Positions 22,448 to 34,225 of a DNA stretch of 64,000 nucleotides are shown piece by piece (positions within the stretch are counted from its first letter, which is position 1; each line of letters opens with the position of its first letter). The translations under genes and the position numbers were made by a program. The notes below the pieces were generated by a model. The model ran no database searches. It saw nothing but the letters and a program-made list of their open reading frames with translations, and was not told where the DNA came from. This DNA comes from Protonemura montana (taxonomy: Eukaryota; Arthropoda; Insecta; Plecoptera; Nemouridae), in NCBI GenBank assembly GCA_947568835.1, contig OX387609.1, positions 9,811,660 to 9,875,659 of the forward strand. Direction: 5' to 3'.

Positions 22448-25079
22448 AAGGTTGGACTTACAAAACCGCGATTCATTGAAAACCGAATTTGAATATTTTT
22501 GTGAAAACTGGTGCTAAGAGAAAGTATTCAAAGCCAAAATCAGCTTTTCAAGTGGCATAAGACGAAAGTTTCTTAAATTACAGTTTCTTAAAAGCTGATT
22601 AAATAAATAACTTCATATTCTTGCACCATAAATAATGAAAAAGGAACCAAATCGATGAGATCCATCAATGATGTTTATCACCGGCTAAAGTTTGAGTACG
22701 CGATTCATAAAAATAACATGAGAGAAAAAGCGTAAATTTGATTGGTCAAGACATAAAATCGAGCGAACTTTTAAAATTCCGTTCGCCAACTTTCGGTCTC
22801 GTGAGATTTAGGGGGCCGTGCAATCTTGCCCGAGTGACGTAGGATAGTTTGAGGTGGTACGCATGCTCTGTGCAGCACGCCATGTTTGCCTAGCGACTCG
22901 GTAACTGTTGGTAAACATGGCTTTCTGCAGAGGAATGCGTGCAAGCTGGTTTCGAAAAGTAAACAACGCGACAAGCTTCCTGGAAGACACACGACTTGGC
23001 CGACTTTATGCAAGGCTGTAGTTTGGATCGTTGACATTTAGGGTCACACCTTTCTTTTTTCAAGTTCTATTTAAGTAACTTTGTTCACTTAATTGAACCT
23101 AAAAGTTTAACTCGTTGAAATTAAGATCTGAAATAACCAAAATAAGAACCAAGACTAAGATTGACCGGGAAACTGAACAAAAATATTTACTCACATGTTG
23201 CCAATTGTGTTTTTCCAGAGAATTTTCATTAATTTTGTCCCAAATTTTAGCCGATATATTAGTCGGTACCAAAAGGAAAACTTTAGAAAATTTGAAATCA
23301 ACGATTTATCAGAGTGACAAAGTTGCTTTAGAGAGTCTGGTTAAAATTTATTCATATTTCCCGGACAATTCTAAACAGTAATTGAGACACAGAGTCAGGA
23401 CGTAAGGGGGAAAGAAAAATTTGCATGAGACAGCGACCGTGTGTCTTCTGTGAAAACCCAATCAAAATTCCACCACCTTTTCACAATTCCCAATCGCGCA
23501 GCCAGCGTCAAAATCGCACAACTGTAATAGCCGGCCATTTTGCAAAAAGACAGATGAAAAAAAACTCATCAAGAAGTTTTGCTTCGGCGATCTGACGGGC
23601 CGAGACATCGCCAAAGGTTTCGCAAAATTGCTCAAGTTGTCCACGAATTTCGCTACGCCGCGTCACAACTTCCACACAGACAAATTTCGTGAAACTTTTC
23701 GAGCCCCGCAACGCTTGCGTTGTCGGAAAATTACAAAGTTATTCGAAGCGTTTTTTTTTCAACAGAAAACCCGCGGAAAAACGCCCTTGAATTTAACAAG
23801 TTTCGCAAAAAGGTTATTGCCGGTAAAACGTGGACAGTTTCTTCGGTGTCGTCGCCTGAGCGAATCCTCCAGAGGCGGGAATTAAAGGGCGACGCTATTG
23901 GAAAGACGAAGATGTATGCGGAAACTTTTTGAAACTGGACCAAGAACAGCAGTAATAACTTATTTAACCTTTAACCTTAACAGTTTCATATAATCATCAA
24001 GTCTTGTACTGGTCAAGTTAAATAGAAGACAAAAAAATCTTGACTGATCTTCGAATTCAAAATTATTTCTAAACAAGAATGCTTCCAAGCTTAGCTCTAC
24101 TAGTATCGATAAAATACCCAACAAGAGCTATACGCGAATTAATCTGAATTTCACTAATTTATTTGCCTGTATACAAAACGTTATTTTTCTTAAATCTTCC
24201 AAAATCTCCTCACATGATTTATCTACAATTGTAAATGATATCTTCGCCTACAGTGGTTCTAACTAAAAAAAAAAAACTTTACCATCAACATGCCTCCATA
24301 TCGCAAGCACCTGTCACCTTAACTCTACCACCAGCACTAGTGTAGAGAGCCTCAAGATTTGTATTCCACAGGCCTCAAGACCTAACACACCCCAGAGACG
24401 CTACGACTGCTCCTCCCAGTGAACCCTGGAGACTACTTGCTGGAATGGCCAGCCAACATCGAGGAACTGGGATACATACGTGGACCTCATACGAAGTTGT
24501 TAGTCTTAAGGAGCGATGACTTGACTCTAAGCCGTTAGTGTGAAGACGATAGGTAACTGTAGGGCTGTGACTAGAAAAACTTGGGTATTTCAGGTATAAA
24601 AGGAATTTTATCAGAAATCTACAGAAAAATAGTAAATAAAAATAGGTTAACAGTAATCATGTTGGCAAAAGAAATATTTTGAAGTGAACTTACAAATGAG
24701 AAATACTATCTGCAGTAGGCTAATTAGTCAAATAAACTAAACGCTTCAATAATTCCCAGTAAACAGCGACAATAGGTTGCAGTGCAGAGCAGTGTATTTT
24801 TGTGGTAACGGAATGGGTTCATTAAGATGTGTTTATCGGCCCAGTTGACCCAGAAGTTTTGAAAAGCAACAATTGTTTGATTCTGGGCACAGATAAACAA
24901 AACTCCCTCGTCATTATTAGCAACTTCTTCTTTTTTTTTAATTCTCTGTGGCTTCAGACATTTTAACCCTAACCACCCAGGAAAACGACCGGAAAACGTA
25001 ATACCAACGAGCGGAAAATTAAAACTCTCAAAACAATCCGAAACTAACAACAAAGACCTCCTGCACGTCTAGGATCTCA
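22448..25079. other. Gene-free stretch
   Basis: One AT-rich open frame (23,115-23,381) follows a tttttccag acceptor-like site and looks helical, but nothing else supports it. A TTTTCC/GGAAAA CpG patch lies at 23.46-23.93 kb. Confidence 0.35.
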
Positions 25080-25385
25080 CGCTCTCCGCAGTCTGGAATA
25101 TAATTTCTCTGCCTCCACGATCTGACGCACCCAGTGACGTCACCCGCCAGTCTAAGCTGTAATCAGCTTTATTCCACGGCATCTTGTAGCCCGGCGCGGT
25201 GCCTCGACGCGCCGCGAGCACGGATCATTTCCAACGTGAGGTGATTAGCATGCAGACAACGTGCTGACGTCACGCCCACAGACTACACGATCGCGAGCCG
25301 CATGACCTTGGAATGACCTTGGGACATGGCCTTGGGAATAGTGTGGTGTTTTCAGTGGCCGCCGCCGCGGCAGCACCGAAGCGTT
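25080..25385. promoter_or_regulatory. CpG-rich regulatory-like island with CREs and nuclear-receptor half-sites
   Basis: In an AT-rich setting this 300-bp stretch holds two perfect CREs (TGACGTCA at 25,135 and 25,265). It also has a CpG-dense core (cggcgcggtgcctcgacgcg) and three tandem ERR/FTZ-F1-type half-sites in catgaccttggaatgacctt then gggacatggccttggg. No coding exon is recognisable next to it. It could be a distal enhancer or an unannotated promoter. Confidence 0.42.
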
Positions 25386-26188
25386 TTACCTGAAATGCTT
25401 TTTGATTTTTGCAAGAAGCGTTGTTAGTATTCGGTTAATTTTCCAGCATTTTTTTTATGTATTCACATAAGAAACTGACAAAAATTCGTATGTTTATCTG
25501 TTCTAGCAAACTTCTTCTACTCCACAGACCTCTATAAAAAAAAAAAAAAAAAAACTAAAAGGCGGTCTGTAATTTCTGTCTGGTTCTAGACAGGGTGTTT
25601 CTTTTTCAATTTCAGTCAAATTATGCGAGCTTTTTTTAGAAAATTCACACAACAAAAAGCCAAAAATGCTCGTGATTGGCTTAATTTAGCCAAAGCACCA
25701 TTCAACGGTAATTAAAGCCCCAGTGTTCGACAGTAGTTCCAAGCAACGCCGCCATTGCACCGAACTAGAAACAGCGCAGCTTAAGAGGTGACGTCACGAT
25801 CAACGTAAGTCGGATGGAAACTTGATGTCGGCTTTTCAAAATGTCAACAAGCAGGCGCGGCCCGGTGGAAGTTTGTTGACGGATAAAGCGCACGGCAGTC
25901 GAGATCGCTGCCAGCGTTTCAAAACAAATAGATTGCATGAAACGCGCTGTTCTAAAGACAAAATAAATCTTAAATGTGTGTTTATTTATTTTAATGTCAC
26001 TTCGTGTGATTGTTTGACGAAACAACAAGAACTTTTAATCCCCTCTAAAATATGAGTCGAAGAAAGTTTTCAAATGCAATGTTTTGGGCTTTATTATTGA
26101 ACTAAATAAAAAATTATATTATTATTATTATTATTCTTATTCTAATCTTACACCAACTTGTCTTTAAGGTAGAGTAACAGACAATATG

Positions 26189-26475
26189 ACACCGCGGGCA
26201 CGTAGGGTACTCTTGTCGAAGAGCACCAAGGGGACCACCGGCTTGACGTCCCTTCCGAAGGACAGTACAGCGCGAACAACAGGATTCCTCTACAAATCCA
26301 TGCTGTCGAGAGGTTGATAAGCAAGGTGAATGAAGTTTATGTACTAACTTGCATCCCTCCGACCTCTCTCCTGAATAGAACTAGCCATCTAATACCCATC
26401 TAATACCTGAACCAGAGCTGTGTTGCTCAACTTCGGTGATATCACGAGGACCGGTGTTTTCAACATACCAAACCG
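26189..26475 (-). mobile_element. 5S-derived SINE, 3'-truncated
   Basis: The minus-strand copy has a head (aacaccggtcctcgtgatat on the minus strand) and body blocks. The head contains a short internal duplication (catctaatacc), and the 3' tail is missing. Confidence 0.75.
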
Positions 26476-27289
26476 TGGTTTGAAACATATCAAATGCTAA
26501 TAATATGATTTATATAAAATCAAACTTTGGAACCTTTTATGAAATCTGTTTGAACGTTAAAAAAATTTGCAATTAGCACCAAAATAAGGTCAACAATGTG
26601 GAAATATCAGAAATCTTTTATTTAGTATTGATTTATAAAAAAATTAAGTTTGACAACCCCTAAATGTGCCAAGCAACGTGTAGTATGGTAGTTAATCTTA
26701 AGTTCGCCATTCTGACGGTCTAGGTCTCTTTCAAGACTTCTACGACTCTGTGTCAACATCAACAAGGCCGTGGAGTATTTGTTTTTCCAAAAATATAATA
26801 TTAAACATCTCGGACTGCTTGGCGCTCGCAAAGATAAATAAACTCGCTGGGAGAAGTTTCCAGGTGCACTTTTGAAGCATGGAAAGCGACAGAGAAACAA
26901 ACTTCTTGAACATTTTAGAAAGCGGTGAAATTTCGAAGGATTCTTTAAAACCATCATAGAAAACTGATATAGGTAAACGACTAGTCCCTCGCTTTTTTTT
27001 TGGGCGCTGTCAACTTTCCAAAGTGCAAATTCCGAGCTCAAGGGACACACGTGTGTGGAAAACGTACTCTCGGGAAAAACCCTCGGAAAATCGGCGAAAA
27101 AGTGGGCAAATTTTTATGTTTTAAACCAGTCTCTGGTACCATCCAAACTAATTTGTTTTATATTCAAAGCTAAAATCTCTAAACAAACTTTTCAAAATTT
27201 CAAAAGTATAAAAAAGATTTATCCTCTACGCAAGCATATTTATGTCCAGCACAGCAATGTCCAGCTCAGAGGCGACTTTGAGTGTCCGC

Positions 27290-27490
27290 TCCCTTTCAAA
27301 GCGCCGTCCGACCGAGCGGAAGGGGTAGACGCGCGTAATACGTCACGCATCCACTATTTATGTGCGTGCGTTGTGCGTGAAGCCGTTAAGACGGCAGTGC
27401 GTGCATTAACGGGATGCGTAGCAAGAGAAGGGTGGGGATTTGGGGGCTATAAATCCCTCGGGAGATCTGTCTGCAGCTAACGTGTTGCGC
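27290..27490 (+). promoter_or_regulatory. Possible TATA-box promoter
   Basis: A CpG-rich segment (agacgcgcgtaatacgtcac, gtgcgtgcgttgtgcgtgaa) is followed by gggggctataaatccctcgg with TATAAAT at 27,448. A start site would be expected near 27,478-27,482. No ORF or exon follows that I can support. Confidence 0.28.
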
Positions 27491-28154
27491 CTTTCCCGCT
27501 TTTCTTCCCGACGTGGTCGTTAAGTGTTGGAATATAGGTGGCTTCTGTAGCCAGGCGCACGGGCAGATCTTCCTGCTTTAAGCCTGTGAAACGTCGGCAA
27601 GACTGGAAGGGAATGGATTGTGAAACTAGCTGGTAGCCAGTAAGATGTGATGCTAAATCGAAGCTGACATCCCATTTCACTGTTAGAAAGAATAGAGACG
27701 GTATTATAGATAAGGAAGATAGAGGAATGATAGGAATTACCGAGACTGAATTATTCTGTTAGTCTATTCATTATAACCATGGTCTTTTCTGTAATACACA
27801 TTGATTTTAAAAATCTGGCCGTTTATCACAAATGTTAAACCTTAAACCGTATTATTTTCTCTAAGGTTAAACTGTCTTTAAAAAGAAATAAAAGATAAAT
27901 GAATAAATAACCGTTTACTTTTGGTTTGTACCAACTGTTTTCTTGCGAAATTGATTTAGATCTACAGGGCCAGTAAAAAAAAAATCCCTGCTTACATTCA
28001 GTGCAGTAACTAGGTACTGTACCGACAGGTCGCTATAACGTTTACTAGGACCTACGTGGACCTAGTTAGTCCATAAGAGTTCACAGCACCCTGGAGCTAT
28101 TAAATCAACGATGTTTTAGAACTCAACCACTAGATGGATACTAAATTAGCGTAT

Positions 28155-28260
28155 TATTGTGAACACTACCATCGTCTCAAAAGTAGATGCCCTAACGTGG
28201 TGTCCGCGTTTGGGCATCCATTTTTGAGACGGTAGTAGCGTTCATTATAATAAAATACCC
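28155..28260. mobile_element. Foldback element, tRNA-deleted copy 1
   Basis: The arms gtgaacactaccatcgtctc and its near reverse complement (gagacggtagtagcgttcat) flank a core where gtgtcc is joined directly to gcgtttgggcatc. In the 15.4-kb copy the tRNA body lies between those two blocks. Confidence 0.5.
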
Positions 28261-28317
28261 TGCGCATTGCAAGCGTTCGCAATTTAAATAAGATTTTAAA
28301 AGATTTTAAAGGTTTTA

Positions 28318-28412
28318 GACTCAAAAATGGATGCCCAAACGGGGTGTCCGCGTTTGAGCATCAATTTTTGAGATGGTAGTATAGTGTTCATGATAATAAA
28401 ATACCCCGCGCA
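28318..28412. mobile_element. Foldback element, tRNA-deleted copy 2
   Basis: This second copy starts 58 bp after the first and has the same core (gatgcccaaacggggtgtcc then gcgtttgagcatc) and right arm (gagatggtagtatagtgttc). The left arm is truncated. Confidence 0.45.
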
Positions 28413-29147
28413 TGTATAACATTGTAGCGTTTTCTCTTTATATTATTTTTTTATTAATGACTTGTCAACTTTTAAAAAGATTGTCAGAGAAATTTCGAGC
28501 AATTTAACGCAAGAAATAAAATTTTAACGAAATTACTTATTAATAATTAATAGAATGATGAATTACAAGGATAAATTTATAAAAGAAATTTTTTTTAAGA
28601 AACTCGTCGCCTCCAGAGTCGATGAAAAGAAGAAAATCCAGCAAGCTTTAAAAACCACGGCCAGAGGGAAACTGCGGATGCTATTTCCTGTAAATCGTCA
28701 GGAAAGCCGTTGCCGATTTGCTTTGTGTCAATTCTCTTTGCGTAGCGCCGGCGCAGATGAGGCCAATTATTTCCACACCGGATTTTGCAATATTTGAGAT
28801 GGAATTTTCCTAGCGCGGTGCTTCAGGTCTCGTTGATAAGAAAATAGATGAGAAAACCCTGGAAAATCCTTTGAAGACGACGTGCTCGCGTCGACACCGG
28901 GGAATGAAACTGCAATTTGTTTGCTCACAAAAAGAAATAAGAGTTTGTTTGAATAAAGGGCAAGGAAATGATCTTGGAATTATTGAAGTTAATTACGAGA
29001 TGTTTCTTGTGTTTTAGAATCGAGTTCAATTAATTCTAACAGCTTATTTTCCGAGCTGGGTTTTGTTGAAGATATTATACCTACAGGAAGCAGATTGCTT
29101 TGAATTACAGATCAAATTATTATTTCCTAGCAACTTGAGATTAGGTG

Positions 29148-29580
29148 ACCACCGAACGGTTTGGCGTGTTGGAAACACCGGTTCTCGTTAGATCACCGAA
29201 GTTAAGCAACACTGCGCTGAGTCGGGTATTGAATGGGTGACCATCATACACATGACCAGTTGTGTTCGGGAGAGAGGTTGGAGGGATGAAAGTTAGTTCA
29301 GGTACTTCACTCGCCTTGCTTATCAACCTCTCGACAGCGTGGATTTGTGGAGGAATCCTGTTGTTCGCGTTGTACCGTCCTTCGGAAGGGACGTTAAGCC
29401 GGTGATCGCCTTGGTGCTCTTCGACAGGAGTAGGCTACGTGCCGGCACCGAGTTTCCCCTCCTCCCTTCTAGGCTAGGTTAGGTTCATCATCATCCTCAT
29501 CATCATCCACTCATTCACCGACGCCATTAGACCAGTGCCGCAGGGCCAGATGTCAAAACAGTGCGTCGTTAAACACCACA
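29148..29580 (+). mobile_element. 5S-derived SINE, near full length reference copy
   Basis: This is the best copy in the window. The head is tttggcgtgttggaaacacc, then ggttctcgttagatcaccga and agttaagcaacactgcgctg. Next come a linker (gttcgggagagaggttgga) and a body (ccgtccttcggaagggacg, gtgctcttcgacaggagtag). It continues with a (tcatcatcatcc)-rich segment and a conserved 3' end (cagtgcgtcgttaaacacca), followed by an (aataat) tail. The 5S-like block supplies a candidate type I Pol III promoter. Confidence 0.82.
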
Positions 29581-29999
29581 AATAATAATAAAATTAGGTT
29601 AACTTTTTGATACATAAAAAACAACAAAATAATATGAAATTTCGTTGAAAAATCATATCCAATCTTGATGTATTTGAAAATAATGTTTGAGTTTTTTGTT
29701 TATTTCTCATAAGATATCAACTAATAATTTCATACTCGATTTTTTTTAAAATAGTTTCTGTTGTTTTCAACTAAAAAATTAAAGGACTCTGCAATGAATG
29801 GTTTGTAAGAAAGCTGGTAAAAAGGTTGGCTACCATGCTCTAAAGGTACGTCAAATTAACGTTGTAAATTTGAATTTAAAGTTTAAAATTTTGAATCAGA
29901 GCGTATCAAAGCGCAAGCAAAAAGAAAAACGCAGGAGAAATTTTCAAGAGAGAAAAGCGACTGAAAAACTACCGAAGCTCGAATTTGTATCGCTTAACG

Positions 30000-30225
30000 T
30001 CAGAAGAAAAGCGATTTCCCGGCTCGAGGCGGCGGTGAGCGAGCGATTTGTATGCATTTACTACAAGGCGGTGGCGGGATTTTATTAGTGACGTCATCGG
30101 TGACGTAATGTCTGCGGAGATGAACGAAGATTGAGCGCGTCGAGAACGGAGACGAGATTGGTGTCATTTTTCGTCGTCACGGCAACCATGCGGGTAAACT
30201 GGTCGACCAATCAGAATAAAAATCT
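30000..30225. promoter_or_regulatory. CRE/CCAAT-containing GC-rich patch
   Basis: It contains TGACGTCA (30,089), TGACGTAA (30,101) and an inverted CCAAT box (gaccaatcag at about 30,208) in a GC-rich patch (ggctcgaggcggcggtgagc). It could be a promoter, but no transcript start or exon is evident. Confidence 0.3.
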
Positions 30226-30774
30226 CACAAGAAACTATAAAAAAAAAACTTGAGAAACTGCGGAAGTTTACCTTCAAAACTATTGGCAACTACCATGTGC
30301 TGCATGTATTGCACAAAAAGGTTTAAAAATGTCAAAGAATTGATCAAAATTTTTTGAAAATGAATATTTGAGCAATCTTCGCTTGAAAGTAGTAAATAAA
30401 AATGATTTTTATGAAACTCATCTTCGATAAATGGAATCAAATTTATGTGCGTTTGACAAAATTTAGTTAAACGCAACCCGCAGAGTGAACTCAATTCTTC
30501 CAAGAAAACTTCACAACAACACAACGTTGCGAATGGTTCTAGATTCCCGTGAAAAGTCGAGGAAAACTCGTGCGTTTTCAGTAACAAGATCGGGAAAACT
30601 TGACAGGGGTTTTCCGAGTGAACAGTCGCAAACGCCACACAGGTAAACACACCGGGCCGTGATATTCGCAGCCCGAGCACATAAAGCCGACAGCAGTTGT
30701 TTATTGGTGAAAACAGCGTTTAGAAGTGCGATAATTTACGACCGGATTTGCAAATGTGATGATTTAAAACCTAA

Positions 30775-31197
30775 CCTAGCCTAGAAGGGAGGGGGGGGGA
30801 AACCTGGCGCCGGCACGTAGCCTACTTCTGTCGAAGAGCTCCAAGGGGACCACCGGCTTTACGTCCCTTCCGAAGGACGGTACAACGTGAAAAGCAGGAT
30901 TCCTCCACAAATCCATGCTGTCGAGAGGTTGATAAGCAAGGCGAGTGAAGTTGCTGTACTAACTTTCATCCCTCTAACCTCTCTCCCAAACAGAACTGGT
31001 CATAAGTATGTTGGTCACCCATCCAATACCTGACTCAGCGCGGTGTTACTTAACTACGGTGATATCACGAGAATCGGTGTTGCCAACACGCCAAACCGTT
31101 CGGTGGTCACCCATCCAATACCTGACCCAGCGCAGTGTTGCTTAACTTCGGTGATCTAATAAGAATCGGTGTTTCCAACACGCCAAACCGTTCGATG
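30775..31197 (-). mobile_element. 5S-derived SINE, double-headed copy
   Basis: The minus-strand body with the cctagaagggag tail region is joined to two consecutive 5S-like heads (30,985-31,195). The head order matches the partial copy at 15.9 kb. Confidence 0.78.
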
Positions 31198-31304
31198 TGG
31201 TTTCAGGTTACATTTCAGAAAAAGGTCTTTACATTTGCAAAAACAAACTGCAAGGAGACAGAAATATTTCCATAACAATGAATTCGGCTGACGTAAAAAG
31301 CAGA

Positions 31305-31322
31305 CCCCCCCCCCCCCCCCCC
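31305..31322 (+). repeat. Poly-C tract (18)
   Basis: Eighteen consecutive C, about 110 bp after the end of the double-headed SINE. Confidence 0.9.
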
Positions 31323-31804
31323 TCTTCTTATAGTGCAGCAGGAAACTTTACCTCGCCACTTGATCTTGTTGCTGTGGAAAAAAAAAATTGTTTATCTAAG
31401 CATGCAGTTGTGCCACTCTTTGGCTCGGATAAGTTGGTAGCGCCGCCGGGGACTTTTCGCGGTGCAAAGTTTGCCGGCCTGCGGCGTCCGACCAATCAGC
31501 TGTCGGATGATGGTTAGAGGAAAAGTGTGTTGTGAAGGAAAACTCGGCGTGGAAAACCCAGCGGTGATGTGCATGCATGAGGGAAATGAGAAATGGGAAC
31601 CAGTGACCCGTGGCCGAGAGATAATATTTTTTAACGAGACTTTGCGACGAGGAAGGGAAATATTACTTGTTGCTGTTGGTATCATGCGATCAAGGAAAAT
31701 CTGCCGTTGCCTCATCACTACATTTTTACCAAAAAAACTCAGTCAGGAAGTTTGACCAAAATATCGGTTGTCTGTGTAATTTGGTTGTGTCAATGGGTTT
31801 GTTC

Positions 31805-31985
31805 GATTACGGTATTGTTACACTTTCTGCCGAGCAAACGAGCCGGCAACATGTGGTAACGGTAGGTGCCACCCGATGGCGCTTGCGACCGTTCTTTTTA
31901 ACAAACCTCTAAAATTAAATAATCATGACTCAAAATAACGATGCATGTTTAACAATCGGAAAAAAAAAATGAAAATGAACGTCTA
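31805..31985 (-). repeat. Dispersed repeat family C, minus-strand copy
   Basis: It is the reverse of family C: gagcaaacgagccggcaaca, ggtgccacccgatggcgctt, acaaacctctaaaatt. Confidence 0.55.
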
Positions 31986-32384
31986 AGAAGTGATAAAGAT
32001 TTTCGCAACCGGCAAATCACAACATCGCCATCAGATGTTTGTACTATATCCTCGTTTGGAACGAAATTTTCAAAAGTTTTCATCGCCGCCGAAAGGAAAG
32101 CGAAACTTTGGCTTCCGAGCTCGCCGAGCGAATGAAAGAGATTTCCCTTGTTATTATAAAAAAAAAAATAGGATTGCTTGGCGCTAAGAGCTTTATTTAG
32201 AATGCTGCTCATCAACTCGAGGAACTGAACTGAGGCCGGGCAAAGCAGTGGCAGACACAATAGCATTTTAATTAACTTTCAAATGTTCCGTGCCCCGGCG
32301 TTCTAGGTCGAGAATCCATCGACTTTAACTTCCCTGGCTAAAAGTAACAGATCGGTAAATACTTAACAAAGTACAGACATTTTG

Positions 32385-32715
32385 ATGGTTTTTAAACTCA
32401 TGTCTACTTTATCTAACTTTAGCACTAGTATTGATAAAAACTACTTGAACTGGGTTTTGAATGCTAGGTGAAGAAAAACTAAATATCCTAACGTTTCGTT
32501 ACTTGGACCTATTACTTTATCAAAGATTCAAGCAGCCCTGATAGTATTTTTCCGATAGCAAAAGAATTTTTCAAAATAACATTATTACTGTTATCGGAAA
32601 GTTGTCAGGACTGCTTTAACCCTTGACAAAGTAACAGGTACAAGTAACGAAACGTTGAGAAATTTAGTTATTCTTCACTTAGCATTCAAAACCCACTTTA
32701 ATATAGTTTTTGTCA
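32385..32715. mobile_element. Foldback element (family B)
   Basis: A long imperfect inverted repeat has arms containing tgaactgggttttgaatgct and aacgtttcgttacttgg on the left and their reverse complements on the right. The inner palindrome is cagccctgatag.../gtcaggactgc. Related copies are at 34.1, 40.2 and 51.9 kb. Confidence 0.65.
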
Positions 32716-32814
32716 GTACAGACATTAGTTTTCAGCGGAATCTATTTATTTTAATTATTGATTATTGAGAATGGAAGAAAAATTAACAGAAAAAGGTAAT
32801 AAAAGAAAAATTGG

Positions 32815-33020
32815 CGCAGGCACAAAAATGGCGGCCATTGCGTGGAGATAGCCACTCACCAGCCGACCGCTCTAGGTCACTGCAGCACGCATTTTGTGCG
32901 TGTAATTCAGTGTGCGTACTTCTGTGCGTATCGCCACCGAGGTTCGAACGCGGAAATCATTAAACGCGGCGTGGTCGTATTGCGGTTGGTGGAGGGTGGT
33001 GGTGGTGGGGTATTAGCGGG
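32815..33020. promoter_or_regulatory. YY1-like motif and CpG-rich patch
   Basis: aaaatggcggccattg resembles a YY1 site (core ATGGCGGC). It is followed by CpG-rich sequence with several gtgcgt repeats. A promoter is possible; no exon was found. Confidence 0.2.
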
Positions 33021-33866
33021 CAGATGATACCGCGGTGCTGACTCAAGGGGCTTTGCGATGCTGAGTTTATTCGAGTTTTATTGCCCAACAAGCGCGTTAA
33101 AATTCAAAACTGCCGCGTTCATTACACCGTTTTGGATGGACCACTTAATTCCGTCGATTCGTGATGATACCAACTTCCAGGCAATAAAACACAACACGTT
33201 TCGTGTTTTTCGGGGGGACTTTTTTTACACGTTTCCGAGTCAAAGCCCCGTGGTAATTTAACTGACACCAGAGCTAATGTAAAGAAATGTATTCAGGTGG
33301 CCTCGGCTAAGCAAAACGTTGTGAAAAATTTTAAGACGGTTGACTTTTCTTTTATTAACGCTCGTTTTTCAACGCCTGGTTACGAAACTGACACAACGTT
33401 TACTAAAAAGCATGGTTTTTAACGGGCCGTTAGTTGTTGAACCATTCAGTGAATAACAGAGGATTGCATTCGAGAAACATATTTTGACAAGTTTGATATC
33501 TTTCAAATATATGTATGATTCAAATCATATGATGATTTTTAATGCTTATCATCAAATATTTTAAGATAGACCACCAGCAAAAATGGCCAAAAAAGCATTT
33601 TACCACCATAAATATATTAAACAAGGCTGTGATAAGGCTGTGATTCGGCCATTATCACCGCTCTTTCTCATCTTGAAAATACCACAGGACCTTTTTGCCA
33701 GAAGATAGCTTACAAACATTGCACCGTATGCCGTCAAAACTTTTGTAATTTACAAAACGATACTCTAATGACAAATAAAACTATTTTATAAGGATAGGTT
33801 TATCAGTATGAAATGTAACGTCAATTCAAAGCATCCTCAATTTCAATGAGTATCAGCCTGGCCGTT

Positions 33867-33937
33867 CTACGCGCAAACCAACTGTCGACCCAAAACAACG
33901 TCCGCCTGTTTATAGATCACCATGGCAACCGGCAGCA
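33867..33937 (-). CDS. Possible minus-strand exon C (terminal) of an unrecognised gene
   Basis: The acceptor cttttacacgcattgcag is followed by tg, which would complete a Val codon with the single g left by exon B. The frame then reads LPVAMVIYKQADVVLGRQLV, CA and a TAG stop at 33867-33869. If A-B-C are one gene, introns are about 3.1 and 4.0 kb and the tail of the protein is about 66 residues. I see no AATAAA just downstream on the minus strand, which weakens the case. The chance of both phase matches arising randomly is roughly one in nine. Confidence 0.22.
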
Positions 33938-34134
33938 CTGCAATGCGTGTAAAAGACTAACAGGTAGCCTATCCATTAAGGGTTGCTAGGGGTGGTTGCT
34001 AGGGGGGGGTTGGGGGAGGGTTGAATCCAATTTGCAACCGGCCTGTTACCGTAAGATGCACGGATCTATGTTTCGGGGAGGAAGGCGGTGGGCAGGTAAT
34101 TTCGGTTCCTACTTACTGAACGAGATGAATATTT

Positions 34135-34225
34135 ATGATGGTTTTTAGAAACAATATGTCTGCTTTATCTAAACTTAGCACTAGTTTTCATGTAAGAAAT
34201 TTTGAAGTTGGGTTTTGAGTGCTAT
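34135..34225. mobile_element. Foldback family B, single-arm fragment
   Basis: A fragment of one arm (gatggtttttagaaacaata, tttatctaaacttagcacta, gttgggttttgagtgctat). Confidence 0.5.

Noticed and set aside
23115-23381. 88-codon AT-rich ORF with a helical look after a tttttccag site
   Set aside because: Length is within chance expectation for this composition, codon use differs from the recognised genes, and there is no partner exon.
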